Shown piece after piece: positions 6,037 through 6,740 of a stretch of DNA of 6,740 bases. Numbering within the stretch: the stretch's first letter is position 1; the number at the start of each line of letters is the position of its first letter. The notes below the pieces were generated by a model that was not told where the DNA came from, ran no database searches, and saw only the letters and a list, made by a program, of their open reading frames with translations. This DNA is from Eubacteriales Family XIII. Incertae Sedis bacterium (GTDB taxonomy: Bacteria > Bacillota > Clostridia > Peptostreptococcales > Anaerovoracaceae): the NCBI GenBank assembly GCA_031263875.1, contig JAISEX010000252.1, positions 1 to 6,740 of the forward strand, in the 5' to 3' direction. A program made the translations under genes and the position numbers.

Positions 6037-6113
6037 TGGTCGAGGTGACAGGATTTGAACCTGCGACTCCTACGTCCCGAACGTAGTACTCTACCAAACT
6101 GAGCTACACCTCG
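6037..6113 (-). tRNA. tRNA-Pro (anticodon CGG)
   Basis: The minus strand folds into a full cloverleaf: acceptor CGAGGTG/CACCTCG, D-arm with GCTC/GAGT, anticodon stem CTACG/CGTAG with loop TTCGGGA, and T-arm with TTCAAAT loop. Discriminator A and an encoded CCA (6037-6039) follow. The anticodon CGG is at 6077-6079 (complement) and G37 is as expected for tRNA-Pro. It reads CCG proline codons, which are common in the GC-rich genes of this window. A promoter lies just upstream at 6144-6173. The 3' end of a tRNA is a common integration site, but no duplicated tRNA end is visible here. Confidence 0.96.
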
Positions 6114-6116
6114 TTA

Positions 6117-6138
6117 TCGCGGCAAGCAAAAGCCGCGA
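6117..6138 (-). other. Hairpin in the 5' leader of pre-tRNA-Pro
   Basis: TCGCGGC (6117-6123) and GCCGCGA (6132-6138) form a perfect 7-bp GC-rich stem with an 8-base loop. It ends 3 bases before the mature tRNA 5' end and begins about where transcription should start, given the -10 box at 6144-6149. No T-run flanks it, so it is more likely a leader structure than a terminator. Confidence 0.55.
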
Positions 6139-6143
6139 CATTA

Positions 6144-6173
6144 ATTATACATTATTATCTATGCGAAAGTCCA
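6144..6173 (-). promoter_or_regulatory. Sigma-70-type promoter of tRNA-Pro
   Basis: On the minus strand a perfect TATAAT (6144-6149) lies 18 bp from TGGACT (6168-6173), which matches four of six bases of the -35 consensus. The predicted start is near 6137, about 24 bases before the tRNA. Confidence 0.6.
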
Positions 6174-6217
6174 GTGCGAATGTGCTGCAGTTTCCTGCGG
6201 TGAATCATGTGGGCGCA

Positions 6218-6307
6218 TGGGGCACTCAAATTGATTTTGTGAGTGACTCGCGGGATAGTCTACACGCGGGTATTTATAAAAAATAGTTTCGCGTTTTGAG
6301 TGCCCCA
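6218..6307. repeat. ~90-bp element with 13-bp terminal inverted repeats (MITE-like)
   Basis: TGGGGCACTCAAA (6218-6230) is repeated in perfect inverted orientation as TTTGAGTGCCCCA (6295-6307), with 64 bp of AT-containing sequence between them. The size and ends resemble a miniature inverted-repeat element or the joined ends of an insertion sequence. No target-site duplication is evident and no transposase is nearby, so the class is unknown. Confidence 0.5.
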
Positions 6308-6344
6308 CCGGGCTCTCCGCTCCAATGCCGCTTTTGTCGGCGTC

Positions 6345-6381
6345 ATTCCGGGTTTCGCCCCGGAATCTCTCGGACAGAGAT
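6345..6381. repeat. Palindromic repeat unit (ATTCCGGG...CCCGGAAT) with adjacent stem
   Basis: ATTCCGGG (6345-6352) and CCCGGAAT (6359-6366) form an 8-bp stem with a 6-base loop, preceded by CGTC. ATCTCT (6365-6370) and AGAGAT (6376-6381) form an overlapping second stem. The CGTCATTCCGGG...CCCGGAATCTC layout resembles interspersed palindromic elements seen many times in other bacterial genomes. No genome-wide copy number can be seen from this window. Confidence 0.5.
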
Positions 6382-6443
6382 ATACGCGGAGCACATTTTC
6401 CGCGGCATTTCCACTGCTATCCCTTGCGCGTCGCTCGGCATGC

Positions 6444-6740
6444 CTCGCTCCCCTGTGCGAGAAAAGTTACGACTCGCCCATCCTGCTACGGCGTTCCCAT
6501 CTCTCACAAACGCAACAAAAAGAACGAGATTAAACCCAACATGACCATCCTTCCCCCTGCCGCCCCGGCTCCTTATGCGGGCAAAGAACACCGCATACCC
6601 ACCCATACACGGCGTCTCCATTCGGCGCGAAAACAACAAAAGAAACGAGAAACAAAACTCGACGCGGTCATTCTCATTTTGCCGTCCTCCTCGCGTCTCG
6701 CTCCCCTGTGCGAGAAAAGCCTCCATCCCGCCCATCCTCC
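6444..6740. repeat. Diverged tandem repeat, unit about 126 bp, running off the right edge
   Basis: The 23-bp stretch 6444-6466 (CTCGCTCCCCTGTGCG then AGAAAAG) recurs identically at 6697-6719, 253 bp later. A diverged middle unit lies halfway (around 6565-6690), sharing the CTCC..TGCG, CCCATC/CCCATA and ACGGCG landmarks. Read on the minus strand, the units give parallel peptide patterns (MGGxxxF...RGGR...), so an open frame spans them. That frame reflects the repeat, not a recognised gene. No gene is supported anywhere in 6174-6740. Confidence 0.6.

Noticed and set aside
6037..6113. Prophage or island attachment site at the tRNA-Pro 3' end
   Set aside because: No second copy of the tRNA 3' end, integrase gene or boundary repeat is visible in the window.
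6343..6735. 130-codon minus-strand frame with low-complexity Gly/Arg/Phe segments
   Set aside because: Its internal ~42-residue periodicity mirrors the DNA tandem repeat, and it runs through a palindromic element; no domain or ribosome site supports a protein.

Overview
The window appears to come from a moderately GC-rich chromosome of an uncultured Bacillota (Clostridia-like) bacterium. This is inferred from strong AAGGAG/GGAG-type ribosome binding sites, a Gram-positive style lipoprotein, a CapA-family surface enzyme, a tRNA gene with an encoded CCA end, and a repeat-rich intergenic end. No species-level marker is present.

Left region (1-1769). A type I-E-like CRISPR array has 15 repeats and 14 complete spacers on an exact 61-bp period. 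It runs in from the left edge, where the leader and cas genes are expected but not seen. The last repeat is intact and is followed at once by coding-like sequence. That sequence leads into a gene for a very tyrosine-rich, basic protein (best start 996) that resembles the C-terminal part of a phage structural protein but is not assigned to a family. The reading frame is open across the last repeats and the junction, so this looks like the truncated 3' end of a larger gene joined to the array.

Middle region (1960-4725, + strand). Three closely spaced genes form a probable operon: a membrane-anchored CapA-type (PGA_cap) metallophosphatase-like protein, a flavin split-barrel (NimA/pyridoxamine-phosphate-oxidase-like) protein, and a PhzF-family isomerase-like enzyme. 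The last two are separated by 3 bases and are probably translationally coupled.

Convergent junction (4569-4971). The 3' end of the PhzF gene, plus the 3' end of the facing nuclease gene, is present twice in tandem with a 205-bp offset. The two copies differ mainly at synonymous sites, which suggests they diverged as functional alleles before being brought together, not that a fresh duplication decayed.

Right region (4943-6740, genes on the - strand). Here lie an exported staphylococcal-nuclease-type enzyme, a small lipoprotein, and tRNA-Pro(CGG) with a recognisable promoter and hairpins on both sides. The last ~570 bases hold no convincing gene. They contain a ~90-bp element with 13-bp terminal inverted repeats, a palindrome of the ATTCCGGG...CCCGGAAT type, and a diverged tandem repeat of about 126 bp that runs off the right edge.
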